64,000 bases of DNA from Euptelea pleiosperma (Eukaryota; Streptophyta; Magnoliopsida; Ranunculales; Eupteleaceae), in contig CM068544.1 in the NCBI GenBank assembly GCA_035048495.1, positions 44,231,893 through 44,295,892 of the forward strand, read 5' to 3'. The notes beneath the pieces were generated by a model. It was not told where the DNA came from. It ran no database searches and worked only from the letters and a program-made list of their open reading frames with translations. Position numbers and translations under genes: made by a program. Of this stretch, positions 24,256-34,100 are shown in pieces. The number at the start of each line of letters is the position of its first letter. The stretch's first letter is position 1.

Positions 24256-25007
24256 ATCCTTTTAATTAGGATATGCAAAAAACTCATGTGGATACAAATT
24301 ATATAATCCAATCACCCAAGAAGTCTTTATGTCAAGGGATGTTATTTTCAATGAAGCTATTTGGAATTTGGAAAGTCATAAGGAAGAAGAAAGTAACATA
24401 TAACTGAAGAAGAAGAAAAAATAAATAAAGAATCTGAAGAAGACATGGGTTCTCCTGTTTTGCCTCAAAGGGGGACACAAATATCCACTCAAGAATCTTC
24501 TACAACTTCAAGCTCAAGACGTATGTAGCAGTTGAAAGAAGGAAACCCACACCAAGGAGTTTACAAGAACTTTACGATGTAGCTCGAATGATTGATCTTG
24601 ATTATGATAACAAGAACTTCACTTATTTTGCCATTTTGCAGGATATGATTCTATACTTTTGAAGAAGCAAATCAAGATGTAGTACTATGGAAAAACTATG
24701 ATGAAGAAATAAAAGCAATTAAGAAAAATGATACATGGAAATCTTATCACATCACTACCACAAGAACGCAAGGCAATCGAAGGAAAATTGGTATATAAAA
24801 CAAAATGAAATTAATTTGAAAGGAGAAATTGAAAGACATAAAACTAGGCTCATGCTGAAAGGATACAAGTAACGTAAAGGAATCGCCTATGAAGAGGTAT
24901 TGCACTAGGCCTGTCTAGAAATGGTAATACTCATTATTTCTTTAGAGCGCAGCTCAAAAGAAATAGAAAATGTTTAAAACGGATGTGAAGATTGCATATT
25001 TGAATGA
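24256..25007 (+). pseudogene. Copia RT region, left part
   Basis: After the inserted repeat the copia reading resumes with GYKLYNPITQEVFMSRDVIFNE, then acidic linker sequence. Near 24660 come remains of the EANQDVVLWKNYDEEIKAI and NDTW segments that open the RVT_2 domain. It ends at DVKIAYLND, equivalent to the copia DVKTAFLNG box, where the Mutator-like element has inserted. Several frames must be combined, so it is inactive. Confidence 0.65.
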
Positions 25008-25016
25008 TTTTTTTAA

Positions 25017-25912
25017 CGGAAAATTTCTAAAAAGAAAACAAACTTTAATCTATTTACAAAAAAGAATACAACTTTTCGCAAATCCCAAAAAAGAAAACGA
25101 TTACGTGGCACATGTTTATCAAAAAAGCCCTTTAAAAGGGCGTTTGTCAGTAAAAAACGCCATTTTAAAGGGCGTTTTTCAGTAATAGACGCCTTTTTAA
25201 AAAACGTCTGTCAGACCTCTGACAACTGACAGACGTTATTTTAAAGGGCGTTTTTTGATAAACAGGGAGCCCCAATTTTTACGCCCATTTTGGCGTACCC
25301 AGAAGATGAATCAATGGCTGATTTTTGGTGAGGATGATCTATACGGTGAGGAGATCATCCTCACAAAAATTCAGATCATTCCGATATTCGTAGACTGGTT
25401 TAGAAGTTGAAGAATTATGGGCCGTCGATTTTTACTATGTAGGCCAAAATGGGGGTCCCCCAAGCCCCACCAAAAATTAAAAAAACAAAAATAAAAAATA
25501 AAAAATAAATACATACCTGAGTTTTAAAGCGTAAGAGGCCGCTTCGATTGGAGCAAGGAGGCCGCGAGGAGACCGCCGGAGAGAGAGAGGGGTGAGTTCG
25601 CCGGAGGAGAACATAGCGAGAGAGGAGAGGTGGGAGAATAGATGAAAGCGACTTAGGCGGAATTTAAGTCGTCGCCTGGCAGACGCCCTTTGAAAGGGCA
25701 TTTGAAAACGTTTTTTAAAAAACCATTTCTCAGGAGTAAACGCCCTTTAAAAGGGCGTTTGTCAGACGTGTCAGCCATCAGTCATTCGTTAGTCAGTCGG
25801 TGACTAATTCGACTGACAGTAGACAAATTCGTTTTCTTTTTTGGGATTTGCGAAAAGTTGTATTCTTTTTTATAAATAGATTAAAGTTTGTTTTCTTTTA
25901 TGCAATTTTCCG
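25017..25912. mobile_element. Mutator-like non-autonomous element, 896 bp, 9-bp target duplication
   Basis: Inverted ends of about 90 bp begin CGGAAAATT and run through AAAGAAAACAAACTTTAATC and CTTTTCGCAAATCCC on both sides. The exact 9-bp TTTTTTTAA flanks the element (25008-25016 and 25913-25921). The copia RT box is cut at LND on the left and resumes directly on the right. Subterminal palindromes with CCCTTTAAAAGGGCG occur near 25130, 25740 and, in variant form, several times between. A piece of the GATGAATCAATGG MITE family lies at about 25303-25460. I see no transposase. Confidence 0.85.
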
Positions 25913-25921
25913 TTTTTTTAA

Positions 25922-26772
25922 AGAAGTATTGTTTTGGTGCAAGTAAAGAAGATGTTTATATTGAGGAACCATTGGGATATAGTATGAAAGGACAAAAGAA
26001 AAAAGTTTATAAACTCTAAAGGACATTGTATGATAAACAAGCACCAAGAGCAGAATTGATCAATATTTTTGGGAGCATAGTTTCGCAAAATGCCGAACAT
26101 GCTCTTTATACGTAAAAAGAAACATGAATGGAGATAATTAAAGAGTATGAGATGATATTGTTTGCCTATATGTGGATGATTTGATTTTGACAAGAAATAA
26201 CTCACCATGTTCAAAGAATTCAAAGAGTTGATAATTAAAGAGTATGAGATGACAGATATCAGACTCATATACAATTTTCTTAGGTCAGAAGTGATGCAAA
26301 AGGAAGAAGAAATATTCACTTTTCAAGCTAGATATGCAAAATAGATACTCAAAATTTGAGACGTGGGACTATAATTAATACAAAAATGTCAAGGTTTGGA
26401 GATGGGAAAAGCATAAATCCCACTAATTTCAAGTCTTGTGGCAAGCCTGAGGTATTTGATATGCATTCGTCCATATATACTATATGCAATTAGCATAGTA
26501 AGTCGATATATGGAAGCAGAAAAAATGTTCCATTTGAAGGTTGTTGAGAGAATTCTAGAATATGTCAAAGGTACACATGATTTTGGTTTATCCTATTCTT
26601 CTTTTGATAATTCGGACTTTGTCAAGGTTATACTGATAGTTGGGGTGGAGATTTGGATGAATCGAAAAGCACATCAACATTTATGTTTAGGCTTGGAAAA
26701 ACAACGTTCACATACTCTTCAAAGAAACAACCTATTGTTACACTCTCTACATGTGAGTTAAGAGTATGTTGC
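25922..26772 (+). pseudogene. Copia RT and RNase H region, middle part
   Basis: The reading resumes with EDVYIEEPLGYSMKGQKKKVYKL, the RVT_2 segment that directly follows the DVKxAFLNG box. Near 26160 YVDDLILT is visible as CLYVDDLILT, the RT catalytic box. Later MASLRYLICIRPYILYAI matches the SLxYLxxTRPDIxxAV segment, and KKQPIVTLSTCEL is the RNase H block. It stops at YVAAT near 26775, where the LINE fragment begins. Shifts and stops are present. Confidence 0.75.
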
Positions 26773-26784
26773 AGCTACTTTTCA

Positions 26785-27152
26785 ATTCAGTTGGTGTGGC
26801 AAGGGGACGTCCGGGGGTTGTAGGGTGTGGTGGTATCTTCAGAAACTGTAGAGGCCTTGTCGTTGGAGCCTTTGCTAAAGGCCTCAGTATTGCTACATCT
26901 CTTCAAGCTGAACTTTTGGCGATCCTAACTGGCATTGACAACATTGTCTGTCGTAAAGGATTGCACTCTATTTGGTTGGAAAGCGATTGTATAATGACTT
27001 CATCTTCTTACACAGAAATATAATGACGTCCCATGGAGTTTGAGAACCAAATGTCTCCACTGCTTCCACAAAATCGGTAATATAGACTTCATATGCTCGC
27101 ATATTTTTAGAGTAGGAAATGGAGCTGCTGACAAACTTGCCAATTGGGGCTC
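26785..27152 (+). pseudogene. 5'-truncated LINE fragment: RNase H domain, left part
   Basis: GVARGRPGVVGCGGIFRNCRG, then LQAELLAILTGI, LESDC and HIFRVGNGAADKLANWG correspond in order to a plant RVT_3 RNase H. The usual catalytic N-T-D-G at the start reads N-S-V-G, so the first Asp is lost. A frameshift separates LESDC from the end. The Tat retrotransposon interrupts the fragment at 27153 and the LINE 3' tail resumes at 39702. The duplicated target is about AGCTACTTTTCA (26773-26784), seen again imperfectly after the A-run at 39975. Confidence 0.75.
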
Positions 27153-27492
27153 TGTGGGTGCCGTATTTTCCAGCTAGTCAAAATTGGACACGTATCTCTG
27201 GCTTAGCACGTGCGGTTTCAAATACACGACGCGTGTTAGACGACAGCACGCGAGAGTTAATGCGCTGGAATCATCATCAAGAGCAATAAACTGCCAATCG
27301 TGTCGCTCGATTTCCATTACTTGGAAATGCCACGTGTCAGGATTGTTTTATCGACACATGGAAGTGATGCTGACAGAGAATATTAGCGTCTCAGCCTTTA
27401 ATATGCCGGGAAGTATTCAATCTTGCCCGACATATTGATGAGTCTCATCCCACCGAGATCAAGTGGATAGACGGGATCTTCTACAATCTCAT

Positions 27493-27742
27493 CCCGGGAA
27501 CTCAAGGTTCTCCTCCCGGGAAAACTCAAGTATATCATCCCGGGAACTCCAAACATGTCATCCCGGGAACTCATCCTGGCAATTCAAGTATATCATCCCG
27601 GGAATTCCAAACATATCATCCCGGGAACTCATCCTGGCAATTCAAGTATATCATCCCGGGAATTCCAAACATGTCATCCCGGGAACTCATCCTGGCAACT
27701 CAAAGTATAGATTCCCGGGAACTCTGAACATCTCATCCCGGG
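27493..27742 (+). repeat. LTR minisatellite with ten CCCGGG palindromes
   Basis: CCCGGG occurs at 27493, 27515, 27539, 27562, 27597, 27620, 27655, 27678, 27714 and 27737. Eight of the ten are preceded by TCAT, giving TCATCCCGGG. A 58-bp higher unit (CAATTCAAGTATATCATCC onward) is repeated. The whole array is conserved in the 3' LTR at 38744-38993. Its position in U3, upstream of the TATA box, suggests a regulatory array. Confidence 0.9.
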
Positions 27743-28159
27743 ACATCCTCCCGGCAAGGTCAAATTATTGGCTGGATGCATTTATCCCGACAAGGTCATC
27801 AGACTTGCTTGACGGGATCTATTTCAATATCATCCCGTCAAAGCCAGATAATGTCAAATGACTTACGTGGCATGATCTCTTACATACGAGGTAAGTATTC
27901 CGAATACCATCGATTTCTTAACTAATGAATATTGGCCACGTAGCAGCTAGTTGAATTATCACGGATTCGACATCACCTTATCTGAACACCTGACACGGAG
28001 GATGCCACCTCAGTATTATTTCAGTTAGTTCAGGTATAACTGAATCAAGAAAGTCAAAGTTTAAACCGACAGATTCTGTTTTATAACAGAATCTATCTGA
28101 GTCATCATTGACTGATAATGACTAGACACGTGGAAGGTGAGTCACGCCAGTTCCAAGGC

Positions 28160-28167
28160 TATAAATA
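28160..28167 (+). promoter_or_regulatory. Tat 5' LTR TATA box (TATAAATA)
   Basis: TATAAATA in an otherwise mixed sequence, about 290 bp before the LTR end, fits the U3 promoter of the genomic RNA. Transcription would start near 28190-28200. The same box is at 39411-39418 in the 3' LTR. Confidence 0.7.
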
Positions 28168-28455
28168 CAAGACCTTCAGAACTGAGAAAAAGATCTTGCT
28201 CTCCAGATCCAGATAGCTTAAACTCTGAAATCTTTTACTATTTCCTAAAACCTGTTACATTTCCCAAGCTGACTTGAGCGTCGGAGCCTTGTCAACAGGT
28301 ACAACCAAATCTCATCTGGAGATCATCCTATCCTTCGCAGAGGAGAAAGCAGTTTCATCCTGGAGCATCAGAGTCGTCCGATCATCACCATAATCCGAAT
28401 CGTCTGACCTAAAAGATTGTGTGGGTTAGATCAGATATTTTTCTCCCACATCTTT

Positions 28456-28472
28456 TGGCGCCGTCCGTGGGA
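28456..28472 (+). other. Primer-binding site of the Tat element
   Basis: TGGCGCCGTCCGTGGGA begins five bases after the 5' LTR. It is complementary to a tRNA ending in GGCGCCA rather than to initiator tRNA-Met. Sites of the TGGCGCC type are usual in Tat/Athila elements (tRNA-Arg or tRNA-Asp have been proposed). Confidence 0.85.
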
Positions 28473-28516
28473 TACGACTAGAAGTTTTCCGTTCTAAGAG
28501 ATATTCGATTCGAACA

Positions 28517-30709
28517 ATGGTGGATACCAGACGCACAGGTCTCAGGAGTGGACGAGAGAAGAATCCGACTAGCGATCTCAGAGATGCTATTACGGAGGGG
28601 AGAAGAGCGAGAGAATTGGACAATCAGCAGAAGATGATTGCCCAATTGCGCGAAGAGAATGAGGAGTTGAAGCAGCGGATGACTGTTGAACGAACTGGTG
28701 ATTATACATCTGGTGCAGCAGGACGTAGTCACCAGGAGAAAAGTCATTTCCATTCAGACAGATCGAATTCAGAGGAATCTGTCTTGCGAAATCCACGTAG
28801 TAGACGTGGAGATTCACATATTCCGCTTCCAGAGAAGCGTCATAAAGCCGAGTCTTCCTGCCAGCGAAGCTCGGATCATATTCAGCCAGAAACCAGGAAG
28901 CAGATAGCTGATCTAGTAGCTGAGATGATGGGAAAGAAAGAAACATTGGCTGATAAAATGACAGCAATGGCAACGAGAATTCCTAGAGATTCTCCTTTTA
29001 CAGAAGAGATACAGGGATACCGTGCCCCAAAATCTTTTTCTTATCCTAAATTTTCGATATTCACAGGAGAGACAGATCCTGTGAATCACGTACTTCGCTT
29101 CAGAAAGGCGATGACGATGTGGGAGTTTCAAGACGAACTCCTCTGCAGGATGTTCCCTTCCACTTTAAGCGACGATGCATTGATCTGGTTTAACCAGATA
29201 GCCCCTCGAACCATTTCTGACTTCACAAAGTTGAGTACTCTCTTCATCACTCGATATTCTTGCAACAGATTACATAAGAATGATGTCGATGTGCTATTTA
29301 ATGTACATTGTGATCAGAAAGAAACCTTGCGAGATTTTACAAAGAGATTCCGTACTCTCATGACCACAGTGGAAGACTGTGATGATAAGCATGCCGTTAC
29401 AGCCTTTCGCAAGGCATTATCCACGAGTTCTGGACTATACATGTCTCTAACGAAGAATAGGCCAGTGAGTATGGAAGCCCTGTTTCTTCGAGTAGAGAAA
29501 TACTCTAAACTTGAGGACGACACACTCCAGCGAGGCCCAGGAGTGGCTATATCAGTGAATGAAGTGAAGAAGGCCCCGACCTCCAGCAAAATTTCGAAGG
29601 GAAAGCAAAAAGCTGTAGCTGAGATCATCACGACGGCAGAGATTCCCGTGAAGGTACCAGAGAAGTCGGGGAGCACGGGGCAGTATCCCCGCCGAGAGAG
29701 AAGGATTTTTACATCCTTGAACAAGACCATTAGTCAGATATTTGATCTGATTAAGAACGAGAAGTATCTCCAATATCCCCGACCAATGAGGCCGGATTTG
29801 AAAGGAGACAGAGATATGAATCTGTTCTGTGCCTTCCACCAAGAGGCAGGGCACATAACCAATAAATGCTGGGCGCTGAAGCATAAGATTGAGGACCTGA
29901 TTAACCAAGGCTTTTTGCAACAGTTTATTGCCAGCACGACTGGGGCAGTAGCTGGAGCCGAGGTTCTCAAGAAGGATAAGAACCCCGTTAAACAGCAAGA
30001 GCGTGGGTTGGTAATTGATGTGATACACGGGGGAGGACGGCAACTATCCCGTGGAGAGACAGAGAGGGTGGACAGGATTAAAATCAGGAAGGTTGAACAC
30101 CTGAATGAGATCTTGCACCTGTCAATGGGACCTAGAATCACAGATCCCGTGGAGATGATGGAGAACACTGACGCAGCGATTTTCTTCTCCGACAAAGATC
30201 TCGTGGGAGTAGATCATCCACATTCAGACGCGCTAGTGCTCACTTTGCCTGTCGGTAATTATGAGGTGAAGCGTCTGTTGATTGATCCGGGGAGCTCAGC
30301 AGAGATTTTATTTGCAGAGGCTTATCGAAAGATGGGTTTTAACCCGTCAGATCTCATCCAGAGCAACGTTCCTCTGGTCGGATTCAATGGCCAGAGAGAA
30401 TATGCAATGGGAAAGATAATTCTGCCAGTAAAGACTGGACCGATCACGTCTATGGTCGAATTTCTTGTTCTAGATACACCATCCCCCTACAACGGCATCT
30501 TGGGGAGAGGCTGGATACATGAAGTCAAGGGAGTACCGTCTACTTATCATCAATTGTTCCGATTCCCAACTGCTCACGGGATTATGGAGCTCAAGGGAGA
30601 TCAGGCCATCTCGGCAAAATGCTATGCCATGGCCCTGAAATCGAAGCAGGTCCCAGTCCTGGAGGATCATCATGGAGGGGGAACTTCGTCCGTAGTTATG
30701 GAAAAATAG
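28517..30709 (+). CDS. gag-pro: Gag-protease polyprotein of the Tat element
   Basis: 730 residues from the first ATG after the PBS. The N-terminus has a Gln/Glu-rich coiled-coil stretch (about residues 30-55). The central part carries a retrotransposon Gag capsid domain with WEFQDELLCRMFPSTL and the DALIWFNQI block (about 190-330). C438-x2-H441-x4-H446-x4-C451 is a CHHC nucleic-acid-binding knuckle, the variant usual in Tat Gag. Asp590 lies in LLIDPGSSAEILF, the aspartic-protease active site in its Tat form (D-x-G-S-S). Gag forms the particle and protease cleaves the polyprotein. The frame is intact and ends with UAG at 30707; pol continues in the same frame. Confidence 0.95.
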   Translation: MVDTRRTGLRSGREKNPTSDLRDAITEGRRARELDNQQKMIAQLREENEELKQRMTVERTGDYTSGAAGRSHQEKSHFHSDRSNSEESVLRNPRSRRGDSHIPLPEKRHKAESSCQRSSDHIQPETRKQIADLVAEMMGKKETLADKMTAMATRIPRDSPFTEEIQGYRAPKSFSYPKFSIFTGETDPVNHVLRFRKAMTMWEFQDELLCRMFPSTLSDDALIWFNQIAPRTISDFTKLSTLFITRYSCNRLHKNDVDVLFNVHCDQKETLRDFTKRFRTLMTTVEDCDDKHAVTAFRKALSTSSGLYMSLTKNRPVSMEALFLRVEKYSKLEDDTLQRGPGVAISVNEVKKAPTSSKISKGKQKAVAEIITTAEIPVKVPEKSGSTGQYPRRERRIFTSLNKTISQIFDLIKNEKYLQYPRPMRPDLKGDRDMNLFCAFHQEAGHITNKCWALKHKIEDLINQGFLQQFIASTTGAVAGAEVLKKDKNPVKQQERGLVIDVIHGGGRQLSRGETERVDRIKIRKVEHLNEILHLSMGPRITDPVEMMENTDAAIFFSDKDLVGVDHPHSDALVLTLPVGNYEVKRLLIDPGSSAEILFAEAYRKMGFNPSDLIQSNVPLVGFNGQREYAMGKIILPVKTGPITSMVEFLVLDTPSPYNGILGRGWIHEVKGVPSTYHQLFRFPTAHGIMELKGDQAISAKCYAMALKSKQVPVLEDHHGGGTSSVVMEK

Positions 30710-30715
30710 CAATTA
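30701..30715 (+). promoter_or_regulatory. Candidate programmed stop-codon readthrough site (UAG CAA UUA)
   Basis: The codons read GAA AAA UAG CAA UUA. Gag-pro and pol are in the same frame and UAG is the only stop between 28517 and 34061. UAG followed by CAR-YYA is the leaky context first described for the tobacco mosaic virus replicase. Readthrough would give a single 1848-residue Gag-Pol, with Gag-Pro made in excess. Confidence 0.75.
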
Positions 30716-33700
30716 GAGCGCATCCCGGCAAGTCTGGAGCAGACTGCGCTGACCCGGGAAGGTGACATTGAGCAAGGGACAAGTCCCACAGTTGAGGAGA
30801 CTGATCAGGTTAACCTCGGTAGTGAGGAAAACCCAAAGTATACTTATATCGGGGCTGGATTATCTGCGGAAGAAAAAATATCCTTCACTGATTTTCTCAA
30901 ATCTTATATGGATGTTTTCGCATGGTCATTTAACGATATGCCGGGTATTTCTCCCGACATTTCCTGCCACCATCTACAGGTAAATAGAGATCATTTACCT
31001 GTGAAACAGAGACCTCGGAGGATTGCTCCAGAGAAGCAGCAGGCAGTCCAGGAAGAGATTGATAAACTCCTGGAGGCCGGATTTATCCGCGAAGTCAACA
31101 ATGCACAATGGTTAGCCAACATAGTGGCTGTTCCGAAGAAGAATGGGAAAATCAGAGTCTGCATAGACTTCACACACTTGAATAAAGCCTGCCCTAAAGA
31201 TCCATATCCTTTGCCGAGGATTGATCAACTGGTTGACGCAACCTCGGGATATGAGATCTTATCTTTCATGGATGGGTATTCGGGTTATAATCAGATCCCT
31301 CTGTATGAGCCAGATCAGGAGATGACAGCCTTCACGACTGATAGGGGCGTCTTTTGTTACAGAGTGATGCCTTTTGGTCTCAAGAATGCGGGAGCCACTT
31401 ACCAACGTCTCGTTAATAAAATGTTCCATGATATGATTGGCGTGACGATGGAAGTATATATAGACGATATGATGGTTAAAACAAGGACCCGGGAATTACA
31501 TCTGGGAGATCTCGGGAGAACGTTTGATCGTCTTCGAGAGTATCAAATGAAACTCAATCCTGCCAAGTGCGTCTTTGGAGTGACCTCAGGGAAATTTCTA
31601 GGTTATCTCATTACGAGGCGAGGAATTGAAGCTAATCCCGAACAGATCAGGGCTTTGACAGATATGCCTTCACCGAAGAACAGGAAGGAAGTCCAAAAGC
31701 TTGCCGGGAGAATAGCAGCATTGAATCGCTTCATAGCGAGATCGTCAGATAGATGCAGACCTTTATTCAGGCTCTTGAAGAAGAATGGAAGATTTGACTG
31801 GACTGAAGAGTGTGATGAAGCCTTTCAAAAGCTCAAACATTATCTCTCACAACCTCCGATTCTTTCTAAACCTGATCAAGGGGAGCCTCTGGGTCTTTAT
31901 TTGGCTACCACAGATGAATCCATTAGCGCCGTTCTCTTCCGTGAGCTCGATCGGGAAGAACGACCAGTATATTTCACTAGTAAGACTTTGATTGGGGCAG
32001 AAACGAGATATGCCACAATCGAGAAAGCTGCTTTGGCTTTGATTTATGCTTCGAGACGTCTTAAACCCTACTTTGAAGGCAGGACTATTACGGTTTACAC
32101 AGAGCATCCTTTGAAATCTATACTCGGTAAGATCGATTTGTCAGGGAGAATGGCTAAATGGGCCATTTATTTGGCTCAATACGACATTCAGTTCTCACCA
32201 AGAACATCTGAGAAGGGACATGCCTTGGCAGGGTTTTTGGCCGACTTCCCAGTTCAAGATGTGGCAGATCTTGGGGGTGAGGACAGAGAAGTTCTTCCAC
32301 TTCCCGAGATGCCAGAGATGTTGAATCCCAAGACGGGATGGAGATTGTTTACTGATGGATCAGCCAATGAGAACGGATCAGGTGTAGGAGTCGTTCTGGT
32401 CACACCTGAGAATACTAGATTGGAAAAATCTGTGAAATTCGGGTTCGTGGCATCCAATAACGAAGCAGAATATGAAGCAATGATTTCGGGACTCCAGACA
32501 GCACTTGATCTCGGGATAACAGACATTACCGCTTATACTGATTCACAGCTGGTCGTCAGTCAGTTTGCTGGGACATATCTAGCCCGAGATGAGAGGATGG
32601 CAGCTTATTTAGATATTGTTCAACATTTGGCTGAGCGATTTGGTAACATAAAAATTCATCAGTTACCAAGGATGGAAAATCGGCATGCTGATGCTTTGGC
32701 CTATTTATCTACTATGATGGGAGGGGCTGAATCAAGAACTATATCCGTGGACTATCAGGAATTTCTGAGTATTCATTCACCTCTTGAAGTTTATCTGGCC
32801 CCGGTGGAGGTTGATCATGAGCCAAGTTGGATGGACGATTTTCGAAGGTATTTACAGCATGGAGAACTCCCTTCTGGGAGAGATGCCGCAAAGAGAATTC
32901 AGAGGCTTGGAAGAAGGTATATCATGGTAGGCCAAGATCTCTACAGGAAATCAGCATCAGGTCCTCTCCTTAAATGTCTTACCCCCAGAGAATCTCAGCA
33001 AGTTCTTCTTGAGATACACGCGGGAGAATGTGGAAATCACTCGGGGGCGAGGACCTTGGCACATAAAGCTCTCAGCCAAGGTTATTTTTGGCCCTACATG
33101 CAGAAAGATGCCAAGTTGCTGGTGAAGAAATGTGAGAAGTGTCAGAAATATTCTCCATTGATAAAGGTTCCCGCCGAAGAGCTGCATCCTGTATTCAGTC
33201 CATGGCCATTTGCGAAATGGGGACTAGATATAATGGGACCATTCCCGACAGCCCCAGGGAATGTGAGATTCTTATTGGTGGCCACGGATTACTTCACAAA
33301 GTGGATCGAGGCAGTACCGTTAGTTCAGGTACAGTCTTCGCATGTGAAGAGGTTCTTATGGGAGAATATCATCTGCCGGTTCGGCATTCCAGAAGAGATA
33401 GTCACAGATAACGGAACCCAATTTGATTCCACCGAGGTGAAAGCTCTGTGTCAGGCTTTGAATATAAAGAAAAGACTATCTGCCCCAAGATACCCCCAGA
33501 GTAACGGACTTGCCGAGAGAGCAAATCGAGTTATACTCGAAAACTTGAAGAAGAGGTTAGATCGAGCAAAGGGAAAATGGGCGGAAGAATTGTCAGGAGT
33601 ACTCTGGGCATATCGAACTACCCCGAGAAGAACTACAGGGGAATCTCCATTTTCTCTGGCTTATGGATCAGAGGCAGTAATCCCTACAGAAGTTGTTATC

Positions 33701-34063
33701 CCGACATCTCGGACTCAGGCTGTCAATACTGGGCAGAATGAAGGAATATTGGCTCGGGACAATGACTTGCTAGAAGAGTGTCGGGAACAGGCAGTTGTGA
33801 GATTGGCTAATTATCAGCAAACTATCAAACGGTCATATGATCGCCGCGTCAGACGCAGGACCTTCAAAGTTGGAGATTTGGTACTGAGAAAAGTATTTGA
33901 CAATACAAGGGAGCCCGGGAGTGGCAAATTGGGGGCCAATTGGGAAGGTCCTTACCTTATTGACAGGATTGGGCAGAACGGGGCTTATTACTTGAAGACA
34001 CAAGACGGAGATGTATTTGAAAGACCGTGGAACGCATTTAATATGCGGATTTTCTATCAATAA
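30710..34063 (+). CDS. pol: Pol polyprotein of the Tat element: RT, RNase H, archaeal-type RNase H, integrase
   Basis: The frame is open from directly after the UAG; the first internal ATG is at 30908 (1051 residues from there). RT shows the conserved PRRIAPEKQQAVQEEIDKLL opening and YIDD at 31457-31468. The first RNase H follows (RYATIEKAALAL). A second, archaeal-type RNase H has FTDGSAN (Asp at 32354), NNEAEYEA and TDSQLVV, and ends HADALA. Integrase has an HHCC finger and a D-59-D-35-E core (33227, 33407, 33515). The C-terminus has a GPY/F-like module (WEGPYLI) and no chromodomain. All key residues are present, so it may be active. It is likely translated by readthrough; internal initiation at 30908 would lose only a linker. 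Confidence 0.95.
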   Translation, partial: QLERIPASLEQTALTREGDIEQGTSPTVEETDQVNLGSEENPKYTYIGAGLSAEEKISFTDFLKSYMDVFAWSFNDMPGISPDISCHHLQVNRDHLPVKQRPRRIAPEKQQAVQEEIDKLLEAGFIREVNNAQWLANIVAVPKKNGKIRVCIDFTHLNKACPKDPYPLPRIDQLVDATSGYEILSFMDGYSGYNQIPLYEPDQEMTAFTTDRGVFCYRVMPFGLKNAGATYQRLVNKMFHDMIGVTMEVYIDDMMVKTRTRELHLGDLGRTFDRLREYQMKLNPAKCVFGVTSGKFLGYLITRRGIEANPEQIRALTDMPSPKNRKEVQKLAGRIAALNRFIARSSDRCRPLFRLLKKNGRFDWTEECDEAFQKLKHYLSQPPILSKPDQGEPLGLYLATTDESISAVLFRELDREERPVYFTSKTLIGAETRYATIEKAALALIYASRRLKPYFEGRTITVYTEHPLKSILGKIDLSGRMAKWAIYLAQYDIQFSPRTSEKGHALAGFLADFPVQDVADLGGEDREVLPLPEMPEMLNPKTGWRLFTDGSANENGSGVGVVLVTPENTRLEKSVKFGFVASNNEAEYEAMISGLQTALDLGITDITAYTDSQLVVSQFAGTYLARDERMAAYLDIVQHLAERFGNIKIHQLPRMENRHADALAYLSTMMGGAESRTISVDYQEFLSIHSPLEVYLAPVEVDHEPSWMDDFRRYLQHGELPSGRDAAKRIQRLGRRYIMVGQDLYRKSASGPLLKCLTPRESQQVLLEIHAGECGNHSGARTLAHKALSQGYFWPYMQKDAKLLVKKCEKCQKYSPLIKVPAEELHPVFSPWPFAKWGLDIMGPFPTAPGNVRFLLVATDYFTKWIEAVPLVQVQSSHVKRFLWENIICRFGIPEEIVTDNGTQFDSTEVKALCQALNIKKRLSAPRYPQSNGLAERANRVILENLKKRLDRAKGKWAEELSGVLWAYRTTPRRTTGESPFSLAYGSEAVIPTEVVIPTSRTQAVNTGQNEGILARDNDLLEECREQAVVRLANYQQTIKRSYDRRVRRRTFKVGDLVLRKVFDNTREPGSGKLGANWEGPYLIDRIGQNGAYYLKTQDGDVFERPWNAFNMRIFYQ

Positions 34064-34100
34064 AGATGATTCTAAGTGTCTCATACAAGAAGCATCATCG

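Larger units (their letters stand above)
27153..28450 (+). repeat. 5' LTR of the Tat element
   Basis: 1298 bp, TG...CA ends. It contains the CCCGGG-rich array (27493-27742), a TATA box at 28160-28167, and a CTGACTTGAGCGTCGGAG segment at about 28270-28287. The last recurs in the related solo LTR at 53939-54879 and is probably a conserved U5 feature. The open frames inside both LTR copies carry no known domain. Confidence 0.97.

Noticed and set aside
27184..27861. Two open frames (84 and 132 residues) that recur identically at 38435-39112
   Set aside because: They are inside the two LTR copies and follow from the CCCGGG array. No domain or start context supports them.
30710..30907. Gag-pol intron or frameshift of the Ogre kind
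   Set aside because: Gag-pro and pol are in one frame with a single stop, and the linker is open. No strong donor-acceptor pair removing only the stop was seen, so readthrough is the simpler reading.
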